Part shown: positions 1 through 11,161 of the stretch, one piece after another | How the letters are laid out: each line of letters begins with the position of its first letter | Position numbering within the stretch: the first letter of the stretch is position 1 | Source of the DNA: Terrabacter tumescens | GTDB taxonomy: Bacteria > Actinomycetota > Actinomycetes > Actinomycetales > Dermatophilaceae | Direction: 5' to 3' | Length of the DNA stretch: 64,000 bases | Assembly (NCBI RefSeq): GCF_014646815.1 | Contig: NZ_BMNZ01000005.1 | Location: forward strand, 414,444 to 478,443 | Notes under the pieces: generated by a model | Database searches by the model: none | What the model was told of the DNA's origin: nothing | Seen by the model: only the letters and a program-made list of their open reading frames with translations | Made by a program: the position numbers and the translations under genes

Positions 1-51
1 GTCTCGAACACCGCGGTAGAGCAGTGAGTTCGAGACCGAACGCCGCGTTCG
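1..51. other. Two inverted repeats downstream of the histidine kinase gene
   Basis: GTCTCGAAC at 1-9 pairs perfectly with GTTCGAGAC at 28-36 (9-bp arms, 18-base loop), and CGAAC at 37-41 pairs with GTTCG at 47-51. They lie just beyond the stop codon of the minus-strand kinase gene and could end its transcript. There is no T-tract, and sequence left of the window is not visible, so the call is tentative. Confidence 0.35.
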
Positions 52-71
52 ATGAGTGCGGTGAGGGACGG

Positions 72-1802
72 TCAGGGGGCGGCGGGCAGGAGGAGGCTGA
101 AGGTCGTGTCTCCCGGGCGGCTGTCGAGCTCGACACGTCCGCCGTGGGCCTTGCTCACGGCCGCGACGATCGACAGGCCCAGACCCGTGCTGCCACTCGC
201 CCGCACCCGTGCCCCGTCACCTCGGGCGAACCGCTCGAAGACGTTGGGCTGCAACGACTCCGGCACGCCGGGTCCGTCGTCGTGGACGGCCACACGCACC
301 CACTCGCCCTCGGGTCGCACCGACGTCGTGACACGGGTGCCGTCGGGGGTGTGCGTGCGCGCGTTGGCCAGCAGGTTGGCCACGACCTGGTGCAGCCGGG
401 CCCCGTCGCCGGTCACCTCGACCGGCTCGGGCGGCAGGTCAAGGTCCCACCGGTGGCCGGGTGATGCGGCGTGGGCGTCGCTGACGGCGTTGATGACGAG
501 CATCGACATGTCGACCGACGCCGCCTCCAGCGGGCGTCCGGCGTCGAGGCGCGCGAGAAGGAGCAGGTCCTCGACGAGCGAGCTCATGCGGTTGGCCTCG
601 GACTCGATGCGGCCCATCGCGTGCGTGACTGTCTGCGGGACGACATCGGGCTCGCGCCGTGACAGCTCGGCGTAGCCCTTGATCGAGGCGAGCGGCGTGC
701 GCAGCTCGTGCGAGGCGTCGGCGACGAACTGGCGCACCCGCTGCTCGCTCTGGTGCCGGGCGTTGAGGGCCTCGTCGACGTGGTCGAGCATCTCGTTGAA
801 GGCGGCCCCCACCTGCCCGACCTCGGTGCGTGTGTCGGTGTCCGCCGGGGCGACGCGCTCGCCCAGGGCGACCCGACCCGACGCCAGCGGCGTCTGCGAG
901 ACCTTCGTGGCCGTGGCCGCGACCCGGCGGAGCGGCTCGAGGTTGCGCCGCACGAGCCAGGTGCCGAGCAGGGCCACGAGGATGATGCCGGCCGCGACGG
1001 TCGCGATCGCGATGACGATCATGCGCCCGACGATGACGTCGGTCGGTCCGGTCGAGATGCCGGCCACGTAGGTGCCGATCACCTGGTCGCCGGTCTGGAG
1101 GTTCCGGATCGGCCGGGTGGCCGCGACCGTGCGGTAGCGGCCGATCTCGCCGCCGAGGTCGAGCGTCTTCGGCGTCGACCCGAGCCCGGCCGCCTTGACG
1201 AGCGCGATCTGGGAGCTCGTCAGACTGGTGCGCACCCCGGATCGGTAGACGTAGCCGGCGTTTCCGTCCGCCGTGAGGTAGACCTCCATCCGGTCCGCCC
1301 CCGGGCCGCCACCCGGGCCTCCGTCGTCGTCACCACCCCGGCTGGGGCGGTTGAGGGAGTCGGACAGCTGCTGGTCGACCTGGCCGATGAGGGCCTGGTT
1401 GAGCGCGGTCACCGTGAACACGGCGGTCATCATGCTGAGCACGGTGAACAGGGCGAGCATCGAGGCGACGAGCTTGGCGCGCAGGGACCACGCCGACCAC
1501 GGCCGCACCCGCTCGCGCGTCGAGTCCCACCGCTCGCGCAGCGTCGGCCCGCCCGTGTCCCTCGGACCGGACTTGGACGTGGCCCCGGCCGACCCGGCAG
1601 GTGCGGCGGCAGCGGTGCCCGGCGACACGGCATACGCCATCGTGTCGTCGGTGTCGCGAGCCGTACGGCTGTTCTCGTCGGTGAAGCCGACCCCGTCCGC
1701 GAAGAGGTCGGGCGCTGCGGAGCCGTCGGCCTCGGGGAGGTCGGCGGGGTCGGGGAGGTCCGTGACGGCGTGGCCGATGTCAGACGGCCGGCTTGAGGAC
1801 AT
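72..1802 (-). CDS. Membrane sensor histidine kinase (OmpR-partner, EnvZ/MprB type)
   Basis: 576 residues. A long Pro/Ala-rich cytoplasmic N-terminus (1-105) is followed by a transmembrane segment (about 109-135), an extracytoplasmic domain with a Gly/Asp-rich stretch, a second membrane segment (about 260-285), HAMP, HisKA and HATPase_c. The phospho-acceptor is His365 in ASHELRTPLAS; the N box is VANLLANARTHTP and the G boxes are DDGPGVPE and GSTGLGLSIV. It is the second gene of an operon with the response regulator; its ATG (1802) overlaps the regulator's 3' end by 23 bases. Signal unknown. Residues 54-64 (MAYAVSPGTAA) closely match a segment of the membrane protein encoded across the divergent promoter. 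A shorter start at Met54 is possible but less likely. Confidence 0.93.
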   Translation of the reverse strand: MSSSRPSDIGHAVTDLPDPADLPEADGSAAPDLFADGVGFTDENSRTARDTDDTMAYAVSPGTAAAAPAGSAGATSKSGPRDTGGPTLRERWDSTRERVRPWSAWSLRAKLVASMLALFTVLSMMTAVFTVTALNQALIGQVDQQLSDSLNRPSRGGDDDGGPGGGPGADRMEVYLTADGNAGYVYRSGVRTSLTSSQIALVKAAGLGSTPKTLDLGGEIGRYRTVAATRPIRNLQTGDQVIGTYVAGISTGPTDVIVGRMIVIAIATVAAGIILVALLGTWLVRRNLEPLRRVAATATKVSQTPLASGRVALGERVAPADTDTRTEVGQVGAAFNEMLDHVDEALNARHQSEQRVRQFVADASHELRTPLASIKGYAELSRREPDVVPQTVTHAMGRIESEANRMSSLVEDLLLLARLDAGRPLEAASVDMSMLVINAVSDAHAASPGHRWDLDLPPEPVEVTGDGARLHQVVANLLANARTHTPDGTRVTTSVRPEGEWVRVAVHDDGPGVPESLQPNVFERFARGDGARVRASGSTGLGLSIVAAVSKAHGGRVELDSRPGDTTFSLLLPAAP

Positions 1803-2517
1803 ACCCAGCTCCTCGCATGGTGTGGATCATCGGCTCCCGTCCCGCGTCGATCTTCTTGCGCAGGTAGGAGATGTAGAGCTCGACGACGTTGGCCTGGCCG
1901 CCGAAGTCGTAGTTCCAGACACGGTCGAGGATCTGCGCCTTGGACAGCACCCGCTTGGGGTTGCGCATGAGGTAGCGCAGGAGCTCGAACTCCGTTGCGG
2001 TCAGGTGGATCTCCTCGCTGCCGCGCATCACCTCGTGGCTGTCCTCGTCGAGGGTGAGGTCGCCGACGACGAGCATCGAGTCCGAGGACGAGACGGCGAT
2101 CGTCGTGCGGCGCATGAGCGCACGGACGCGGGCGACGACCTCCTCGAGGGAGAACGGCTTGGTCACGTAGTCGTCGCCGCCGGCGGTGAGCCCCGAGACG
2201 CGGTCCTCGACGGCATCCTTGGCGGTGAGGAAGAGGACCGGCACGTTGCTGTTGTCGGCGCGCATGCGGCGCAGCACCTCGAGCCCGTCGAAGTCGGGCA
2301 GCATCATGTCGAGCACGACCGCGTCGGGGTCGAACTCGCGCGCGGCGCGCACGGCCTCCATGCCGGTGCCGGCTGCGCGCACCTCCCAGCCCTCGTAGCG
2401 CAGCGCCATGCCGAGCAGCTCGGTGAGGTTGGCCTCGTCGTCGACGACGAGCACCCGCACCGGGGAGCCGTCGAGCCGCTGGAGTCGCGCTGCTGCGGGC
2501 TTGGTCTTCTCGCTCAT
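1780..2517 (-). CDS. OmpR/PhoB-family response regulator
   Basis: 245 residues: receiver domain (about 20-132) and winged-helix DNA-binding domain (about 150-243). Visible receiver residues are the acidic pair in VLVVDDEANL, phospho-acceptor Asp70 in VVLDMMLPDFDG, Thr in LFLTAKD and Lys in DYVTKPF. The C-terminal domain has the OmpR pattern LTATEFELLRYLM and ends RGAGYVLKPAV. The ATG at 2517 was chosen because a receiver domain needs only a short leader; upstream open frame is a shadow of the divergent gene. It overlaps the kinase gene and must be its partner. The kinase N-terminus and a divergently encoded membrane protein share a peptide, suggesting that protein is a target or accessory. 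Confidence 0.95.
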   Translation of the reverse strand: MSEKTKPAAARLQRLDGSPVRVLVVDDEANLTELLGMALRYEGWEVRAAGTGMEAVRAAREFDPDAVVLDMMLPDFDGLEVLRRMRADNSNVPVLFLTAKDAVEDRVSGLTAGGDDYVTKPFSLEEVVARVRALMRRTTIAVSSSDSMLVVGDLTLDEDSHEVMRGSEEIHLTATEFELLRYLMRNPKRVLSKAQILDRVWNYDFGGQANVVELYISYLRKKIDAGREPMIHTMRGAGYVLKPAV

Positions 2518-2666
2518 GTCATCCAGTGAAACCCGAGGGCCTGTGCGATGACCAGTACCTCCCTGTGTGATTCCTGTGGAGCCTCTGTCCCGGTCGGCGC
2601 CAAGTCCCAGCCCTCCGACGGCTCTGCCACAGCGCTCGCACAGGCAGCCGCCGGACCGTGATCCCC

Positions 2667-3353
2667 ATGAGCAACGAGTCCATGCCCCAGGTGCCGGCGG
2701 AGCAGCCGAAGCCGGCGCTCCCGCAGTTCGACCCGAGCGGCCCGGAGACCGCGGACGACACGCAGCACCTGCCGACGGCGGCGACGAGCGAGATCCCCGT
2801 GACCCCGCCGTCCACGCCGTACGCGTATGCCGTGTCGCCGGGTGCCGCGGCCCCCATCGCCGGGCCGGGTGTGCCGCTCTCGCCCACCGGCCTGCCTGTT
2901 CGCGAGAACGGGAACTCGGGCGACGGGTCGCGCTGGAGCGCGAAGAAGACGGCCGTGACCGCCGGGCTCGCCCTCCTGCTGACGTCGGCGGGCGCCGTCG
3001 CCGCGGCCGCCGCGATGCCGTCCGGTTCGACCGGGGACGACGGCGGCTTCCGCGGTCCGGGCGGGGGCCGCAACTTCCAGTTCCCGGGTGGTCAGCGTGG
3101 CCTGCAGAACCAGCAGGGCCAGCAGGGCCTCCAAGGCCTGCAGAACCAGCAGGGCACGACGCCGCAGCAGCTGCCGAACCTGCAGAACGGCGGGGGCCTG
3201 AACGGCATCGACCCCAACCAGCTGAGCCAGCTCGACCCGCAGGACCTGCTCCAGCAGCTGGGCCAGGGCGGACCAGGTTCGGACCCGTTCTCCGACGACC
3301 AGGACCAGGACGACTCCGGCTCGAGCACGCCCGACAGCGCCAGGACGACCTGA
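2667..3353 (+). CDS. Single-pass membrane protein with Pro-rich N-terminus and Gln-rich C-terminus
   Basis: 228 residues from the ATG at 2667; a GTG at 2658 would add three residues. A Pro/Ala-rich, probably cytoplasmic N-terminus contains PYAYAVSPGAAAPIAG. One hydrophobic segment (TAVTAGLALLLTSAGAVAAAA) follows, then an outside tail rich in Gln, Asn, Gly and Leu (repeats such as GLQNQQGQQGLQGLQNQQG) ending in an acidic Ser/Asp stretch. It is transcribed away from the two-component operon with about 150 bases between the starts. I recognise no family. The architecture resembles small accessory or target proteins of envelope-sensing systems; the link to the adjacent kinase is inference from position and the shared peptide. 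Confidence 0.75.
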   Translation: MSNESMPQVPAEQPKPALPQFDPSGPETADDTQHLPTAATSEIPVTPPSTPYAYAVSPGAAAPIAGPGVPLSPTGLPVRENGNSGDGSRWSAKKTAVTAGLALLLTSAGAVAAAAAMPSGSTGDDGGFRGPGGGRNFQFPGGQRGLQNQQGQQGLQGLQNQQGTTPQQLPNLQNGGGLNGIDPNQLSQLDPQDLLQQLGQGGPGSDPFSDDQDQDDSGSSTPDSARTT

Positions 3354-3481
3354 CGCCAGGACCACGGCAGCCAGCCGCACACCCTGCAGCCAGCGGCACG
3401 CGGTGCACGGTGTGCCGCTGACCCGGCCGTGTGTCGGCCCGGACCTGCGGAGCAGGCGCGCCCCCGGTCTGGAGGCGACTC

Positions 3482-6823
<3,342 letters not shown>

Positions 6824-6839
6824 CGGCCCGGCCGGGTCG

Positions 6840-6858
6840 TCAGGTGAGCCTCACCTAC
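6840..6858 (+). promoter_or_regulatory. DtxR/IdeR-like metal-responsive operator
   Basis: The 19-mer TCAGGTGAGCCTCACCTAC contains the perfect 15-bp palindrome AGGTGAG-C-CTCACCT (6842-6856). It agrees closely with the actinobacterial iron box TTAGGTTAGSCTAACCTAA and with variants having GTGAG cores. It lies between the hybrid kinase and a VIT-family transporter of Fe/Mn, a sensible target. The match is seen in sequence; regulator identity (IdeR, DtxR or MntR type) is inferred. Confidence 0.7.
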
Positions 6859-6966
6859 CGTGACACCCCAGGGGCCGGGTGCGACGATCAGGGTCGAGCC
6901 AGCCTCACGCCAACGTCCCGCTGCCCGTCAGCGACCCCCAGTGAAACAGCGATCGGAGCATCACCC

Positions 6967-7716
6967 ATGTCCGAGGTCCGCGCGTCCGAAGAGCCGACGC
7001 CCACCGACTCGAACCACGACCGCGCCGAGCCCCACGACGCGAACGTGGGCAGCCGGCTCAACTGGCTGCGGGCCGGTGTCCTCGGCGCCAACGACGGCAT
7101 CGTCTCGACGGCCGGTGTCGTCGTGGGTGTGGCCGGTGCCACCGCGGACAAGGGCGCCATCGTGCTCGCCGGGATCGCGGCGCTGTCCGCCGGCGCCATG
7201 TCGATGGCCGCGGGCGAGTACGTCTCGGTCAGCACCCAGCGCGACTCCGAGCGCGCCCTCATCGAGCTCGAGACGCGCGAGCTGCGCGAGGACCCCGAGG
7301 GCGAGCTCGAGGAGCTGACCCAGATCTACGAGGCGAAGGGGATGCGCCGCGAGCTCGCCGAGGAGGTCGCCGGCGAGCTCACCGCGCACGACGCGCTCGC
7401 CGCGCACGCCGAGGCCGAGCTCGGCATCGACCCGAACGACCTGACGAACCCGTGGCACGCGGCCGGCGCCTCGATGCTGGCCTTCGTCGTCGGGGCCATC
7501 CTCCCGATGCTGACCATCACCTTCAGCCCGGCGACCTACCGCATCCACGTCACGGTCCTCAGCGTCGCCGCCGCCCTCGCCCTGACGGGCTGGGCCAGCG
7601 CGCGCCTCGGGCGCAGCCCCGCGACGCGAGCCGTGCTGCGCAACGTCGGTGGCGGTCTGCTCGCCATGGGCGTGACGTATGCCATCGGCGCGCTCGTCGG
7701 GGTCAACCTGGGCTGA
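6967..7716 (+). CDS. VIT1/CCC1-family iron/manganese transporter
   Basis: 249 residues. After a hydrophilic leader the conserved family start is clear: NWLRAGVLGANDGIVSTAGVVVGVAGA, then a second helix with LSAGAMSMAAGEYVSVSTQRDSE. A charged, Glu-rich cytoplasmic segment (about 105-160) fits the metal-binding domain of the family, and three further hydrophobic segments follow (around 170-245). Members move Fe2+ or Mn2+ out of the cytosol or into stores. ATG 6967 follows GGAG in cggagcatcaccc. The gene lies about 110 bases downstream of a palindromic DtxR/IdeR-type box, suggesting metal-dependent control. It appears monocistronic. Confidence 0.9.
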   Translation: MSEVRASEEPTPTDSNHDRAEPHDANVGSRLNWLRAGVLGANDGIVSTAGVVVGVAGATADKGAIVLAGIAALSAGAMSMAAGEYVSVSTQRDSERALIELETRELREDPEGELEELTQIYEAKGMRRELAEEVAGELTAHDALAAHAEAELGIDPNDLTNPWHAAGASMLAFVVGAILPMLTITFSPATYRIHVTVLSVAAALALTGWASARLGRSPATRAVLRNVGGGLLAMGVTYAIGALVGVNLG

Positions 7717-7787
7717 GCGCGCCCTCCGTCCACGGCGCGCGCGGCACGGCCACACGGCATACGGCCCGATCCGTGCTGACGGGGCTG

Positions 7788-7793
7788 TAGAGT
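7788..7793 (+). promoter_or_regulatory. Candidate -10 element (TAGAGT) for the SNF2 gene
   Basis: TAGAGT in the 247-base gap before the SNF2 helicase is the best -10 match there; it would give a 5' leader of about 165 bases. A GGCATAC motif lies 30 bases upstream at 7757. No clear -35 was found and no other feature was seen in this gap. Confidence 0.35.
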
Positions 7794-7963
7794 CGAGGTG
7801 TCCCAGCGCCCGTCCGTGGCGCGTCCGCCGGTCCGGCGCTCGGGGCATCGGGCGCGCGATGGCGCGTCCACCGGGACTCGAGCCGAGTCCGCCGCCGACA
7901 CCCGCGTCAGGGTGTCGCCCGGGGGCCAGCCCGCTCGACGTCCTCCGCGTCATCAGGAGGAAC

Positions 7964-10168
7964 ATGGCAACGCGCGTCCGCCGCCGACCGACCGACGGCC
8001 AGGGCCCCAAGCAGGGGTCGAAGCAGGGCTCCAAGCAGGGCCAGAGTGCCGGCCCGCGCAAGACCACGCAGCGCCGGGACGAGCCGGCCCCGCTCATCCC
8101 CGTGCTCGCGCGCCGGGTCCGCGAGGTCGAGGCCCGGGTCTCGAGCAAGGGCAAGGCCAGCCCGACGAACCGGACGAAGTTCCTCGTCGTGGCGCTGCTC
8201 ATGCGCTCGGAGCGCTCCCGCGTGCGTGAGGACACCTCGATCCCGTCGGCCACGCGCGCCGACCTGCTCAAGCGCCTCGACGGCATCGCGACGATCCTCG
8301 CCCAGGTCGCCGCCCGGGACACGAGCCTGCTGACGCTCCTCGACGCCAACGCCAAGCCGGGTCCCGCCGCGCAGCAGATGCGCCGCGACTGGCTCCTCGA
8401 GTCGGGCGCCGAGCTCGCCGAGGAGGACCTCGTCATCCAGGCCCCCGAGCCCCCGCGGCCGGTCGTCCCGCCGCAGATCGCCGCCCGCCAGGTCACGCCG
8501 CAGTCGGTCCCGTCCCGCGCGCTCGCCAACCCGTTCCTGACGCCCGACCTCACCCGCGGGCACAAAGACTACCTCCCCGGCCGCCTCGCCGGGTGGGACC
8601 TGCTCAGCCCGCTCTACCGCGCCTTCGAGCAGGGCGCCGGCGGCGAGGCCGCGTCGATGGAGCTGCCGCCGACGCCGCAGATCGACCGCTTCTCCCCGCC
8701 CGGCTCGCAGCTCATGGTCCACCAGTCCCGCTTCCTGCAGAGCGTCCAGGAGGGCCACCGCACCTTCCTGCTCGCCGACGAGCCCGGCCTCGGCAAGACG
8801 GCCCAGTCGGTCATGGCCGCCTCCATCGCAGGCGCCTACCCGATGCTCGCCGTCGTGCCCAACGTCGTGAAGATCAACTGGGCCCGCGAGGTCGAGCGCT
8901 GGACGCCGCAGCGCCGCGTCACGGTCATCCACGGCGACGGCAACGACGTCGACGCGTTCGCCGACGTCTTCGTCGTCAACTACGAGATCCTCGACCGGCA
9001 CTTCGGGTGGCTCTCGAGCTTCGGCTTCCGCTCGATGGTCGTCGACGAGGCGCACTTCATCAAGAACCTCAGCTCGCAGCGCTCGCAGCAGGTGCTCGCG
9101 CTCGGCGACCGCCTGCGCGAGACGACGCCCGGCGGCGACCCGTTGCTCATCGCCCTCACCGGCACGCCGCTCATCAACGACGTCAAGGACTTCGACGCGA
9201 TCTGGCGCTTCCTCGGCTGGATCAAGGACGGCAAGCCGACCGCCCCGATCCTGCGCCGCCTCGACGAGACCGGACACACACCGGCCGACCGCGCCTTCTA
9301 CCCCGAGGCCCGCCGCGCCGTCATCGACATGGGCATCGTGCGCCGCCGCAAGGTCGACGTCGCGAAGGACCTGCCCGACAAGCGGATCGCCGACATCACC
9401 GTCGAGCTCGACGACGACCTCGGCCGCTCGATCCGCGAGGCCGAGCGCGCCCTCGGACGCCGTCTGGCCGAGCGCTACCGCGCCCTGCTGGCCCAGGGCG
9501 AGGGACGCGAGGAGGACGACGAGCCCGACACGGACCTCATGCGTCGCGTCGCCGCCGCCGAGCTGCGCTCGACCTCGGCCGAGAAGGGCACCGACAACGT
9601 CTTCTCCCTCGTGCGCCGCATCGGCCAGGCCAAGTCGACGCTCGCTGCCGACTACGCCGTGCAGCTGTCGCACTCGGTCGGCAAGGTCGTCTTCTTCGCC
9701 AAGCACATCGACGTCATGGACGCGGCCGAGCGGGTGCTGGCCTCGGCCGGACTGCGCACCGTGTCGGTGCGCGGCGACCAGACCTCCAAGCAGCGGCAGG
9801 AGGCCATCGACGCGTTCCAGAAGGATCCGGAGGTGGCCGTCGCCGTCTGCTCGCTGACGGCTGCCGGAGTCGGCCTCAACCTGCACGCCGCCTCCAACGT
9901 CGTGCTCGCCGAGCTGTCGTGGACCGCGGCCGAGCAGCAGCAGGCCATCGACCGCGTGCACCGCATCGGCCAGGACGAGCCGGTCACCGCCTGGCGCATC
10001 CTCGCCTCGGGCACCATCGACTCCAAGATCGCCGAGCTCATCGACGCCAAGCAGGGGCTCGCCGCTCGCGCCCTCGACGGCAGCGACGAGGACATCACCG
10101 CGGGCGACACCCTCCAGCTCGAGGCGCTCGTGCAGCTGCTGCGCCAGGCCCTGGAGTCGCCCCGCTGA
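7964..10168 (+). CDS. SNF2-family DEAD/H helicase
   Basis: 734 residues. ATG 7964 is fixed by AGGAGG at 7955-7960. The N-terminus carries a basic, low-complexity repeat (KQGSKQGSKQGQ) and a helical region of unknown role. The SNF2 helicase core starts near residue 245: Walker A is DEPGLGKTAQS (in place of the usual DDMGLGKT), Walker B is VVDEAHFIKN, motif III is ALTGTPLIND, and the C-terminal lobe has VVFFAKHIDV, AGVGLNLHAASNVVLAELSW and the AIDRVHRIGQ motif. Such proteins are dsDNA translocases that remodel protein-DNA or nucleic-acid complexes. No nuclease or methylase partner is adjacent, so a defence role is not supported. A second, unrelated-looking SNF2 protein lies at 46.2-49.7 kb. Confidence 0.92.
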   Translation: MATRVRRRPTDGQGPKQGSKQGSKQGQSAGPRKTTQRRDEPAPLIPVLARRVREVEARVSSKGKASPTNRTKFLVVALLMRSERSRVREDTSIPSATRADLLKRLDGIATILAQVAARDTSLLTLLDANAKPGPAAQQMRRDWLLESGAELAEEDLVIQAPEPPRPVVPPQIAARQVTPQSVPSRALANPFLTPDLTRGHKDYLPGRLAGWDLLSPLYRAFEQGAGGEAASMELPPTPQIDRFSPPGSQLMVHQSRFLQSVQEGHRTFLLADEPGLGKTAQSVMAASIAGAYPMLAVVPNVVKINWAREVERWTPQRRVTVIHGDGNDVDAFADVFVVNYEILDRHFGWLSSFGFRSMVVDEAHFIKNLSSQRSQQVLALGDRLRETTPGGDPLLIALTGTPLINDVKDFDAIWRFLGWIKDGKPTAPILRRLDETGHTPADRAFYPEARRAVIDMGIVRRRKVDVAKDLPDKRIADITVELDDDLGRSIREAERALGRRLAERYRALLAQGEGREEDDEPDTDLMRRVAAAELRSTSAEKGTDNVFSLVRRIGQAKSTLAADYAVQLSHSVGKVVFFAKHIDVMDAAERVLASAGLRTVSVRGDQTSKQRQEAIDAFQKDPEVAVAVCSLTAAGVGLNLHAASNVVLAELSWTAAEQQQAIDRVHRIGQDEPVTAWRILASGTIDSKIAELIDAKQGLAARALDGSDEDITAGDTLQLEALVQLLRQALESPR

Positions 10169-10232
10169 CGCCCGGCACCCCCCGGCGTGACCGGCGTGAC
10201 CGGCGCGCCCGGCACGCCCGGCACGCCTGACC

Positions 10233-10562
10233 GGCCAGCTGCTGCCCCGGGCGACGCAGTGCCGCGGCGGTGATGTCGCTCTGCTCGCGCAGCTGCGCGT
10301 ACGTCAGCTCCGCCGTCGGCGCCGTGCGGGCCAGGAAGCGGACCGCGACGGCGTGGGCGAGCTCGCCTCGCGCATGCCGGTCGACGGCCTCGTGGGCCAT
10401 GTTGAGGTGGCCCTCGGCGTCGCCCTGCAGCCAGTCGCGCGCACCGTCCCAGCTGAAGGTCCGCCGCCGCTCCACGTAGTCGCCGACGAGCGGCGGCAGG
10501 GAGGGCACGTGCTCGATCGGCTCCCGCTGCGCGGTGCGCCCCTGCACTGCCATGTCGCCCAT
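10233..10562 (-). pseudogene. Truncated AMP-dependent acyl/acetyl-CoA synthetase N-terminus
   Basis: An open frame from the ATG at 10562 reads like the first 110 residues of acetyl-CoA-synthetase-type ligases: DYVERRRTFSWDGARDWL, then HLNMAHEAVDRHARGELAHA, VAVRFLART and LTYAQLREQSD. Full enzymes have 550-650 residues with an AMP-binding motif; here the homology stops in GC-rich repeats just beyond the SNF2 stop codon and the frame only runs on into antisense SNF2 sequence. The rest of the gene is missing from the window, so this is a deletion remnant. Its start is divergent from hsp20, next to DosR-like sites. Family assignment rests on remembered patterns; a short stand-alone protein is the alternative. 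Confidence 0.6.
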
Positions 10563-10597
10563 GAGACCACGGTCCCGCCGGGTCCCGAGGGCAGGTA

Positions 10598-10633
10598 GGG
10601 ACCAACGGCCCTGTTTCTCGGGACTCTCGCCGA
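10598..10633 (+). promoter_or_regulatory. Pair of DosR/DevR-like boxes upstream of hsp20
   Basis: GGGACCAACGGCCC (10598-10611) matches the mycobacterial DosR core GGGACNNNNGNCCC exactly. A second, weaker site GGGACTCTCGCCGA begins 22 bases later at 10620, which is two helical turns. A further weak site reads on the minus strand at 10564-10577. The downstream gene is an alpha-crystallin homologue, the hallmark DosR target (hspX) in mycobacteria. Sites are seen; regulation is inferred. Confidence 0.55.
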
Positions 10634-10688
10634 CGTGCACTGGTGATGGCGCCGCGGATGCCGTGCGGCGCGACGACGAGGAGGAGAC

Positions 10689-11156
10689 ATGAGCACGAAC
10701 ACCGGGTCGAAGGCCCCTGAGCGCCGGGCCGTCCAGCCGCGGCCGGAGCCGTTCTCGTGGGGCGAGCTGGGACCGTGGGCCGGTCGGATGCAGGACCTCA
10801 TGGAGCAGATGTGGTCGCCCGGCCTGGGCGTCGGCGACTTCGCACCCGGAGGCGAGCTGCGCGAGACCGACGACGCCTTCACGCTCGAGCTCGACCTGCC
10901 GGGCGTGGACAAGAAGGACATCACCATCGACTTCTCCGGTCGCCGGCTCAGCGTGCGCGGCACGAAGTCGACGGAGAAGGAGGGTCGGGGCACCCTGCGC
11001 CACACGACGCGCACGTCCGGCAGCTTCATCTACGAGGCGGTGCTGCCGGTCGCGGTCGACGAGTCGGCCGTGGCGGCCTCGCTCGCCGACGGCGTGCTGA
11101 TGGTGACGATGCCCAAGGCCACCGAGGCCAAGACGACGCACGTCGAGATCAGCTGA
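10689..11156 (+). CDS. Hsp20 / alpha-crystallin small heat-shock protein
   Basis: 155 residues. The N-terminal region has FSWGELGPWAGRMQDLMEQMW; the alpha-crystallin domain spans about 50-150 with ELRETDDAFTLELDLPGVDKKDI, the RRLSVRG strand, and the ADGVLMVTMPKA strand before a short C-terminal tail. It is an ATP-independent holdase that keeps unfolding proteins soluble. A strong GAGGAGGAG ribosome site precedes ATG 10689. The alcohol dehydrogenase gene begins five bases after its stop, so the two are co-transcribed. DosR-like boxes upstream suggest induction under hypoxia or redox arrest; no HAIR or CIRCE element was seen. Confidence 0.95.
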   Translation: MSTNTGSKAPERRAVQPRPEPFSWGELGPWAGRMQDLMEQMWSPGLGVGDFAPGGELRETDDAFTLELDLPGVDKKDITIDFSGRRLSVRGTKSTEKEGRGTLRHTTRTSGSFIYEAVLPVAVDESAVAASLADGVLMVTMPKATEAKTTHVEIS

Positions 11157-11161
11157 TCGCC

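Noticed and set aside
11-40. tRNA-like strings (GCGGTAGAGCAG and GTTCGAGAC) close together
   Set aside because: They resemble a D-arm next to a T-arm, but there is no room for an anticodon stem and no acceptor stem; the match is chance or an inverted repeat.
37-51. SOS (LexA) box CGAAC-GTTCG
   Set aside because: Five bases separate GAAC and GTTC; the actinobacterial LexA site needs four, and no SOS gene is adjacent.
7964-10168. SNF2 gene as part of a DISARM-like or other defence system
   Set aside because: No methylase, phospholipase-D or DUF1998 gene lies nearby; neighbours are housekeeping or stress genes.
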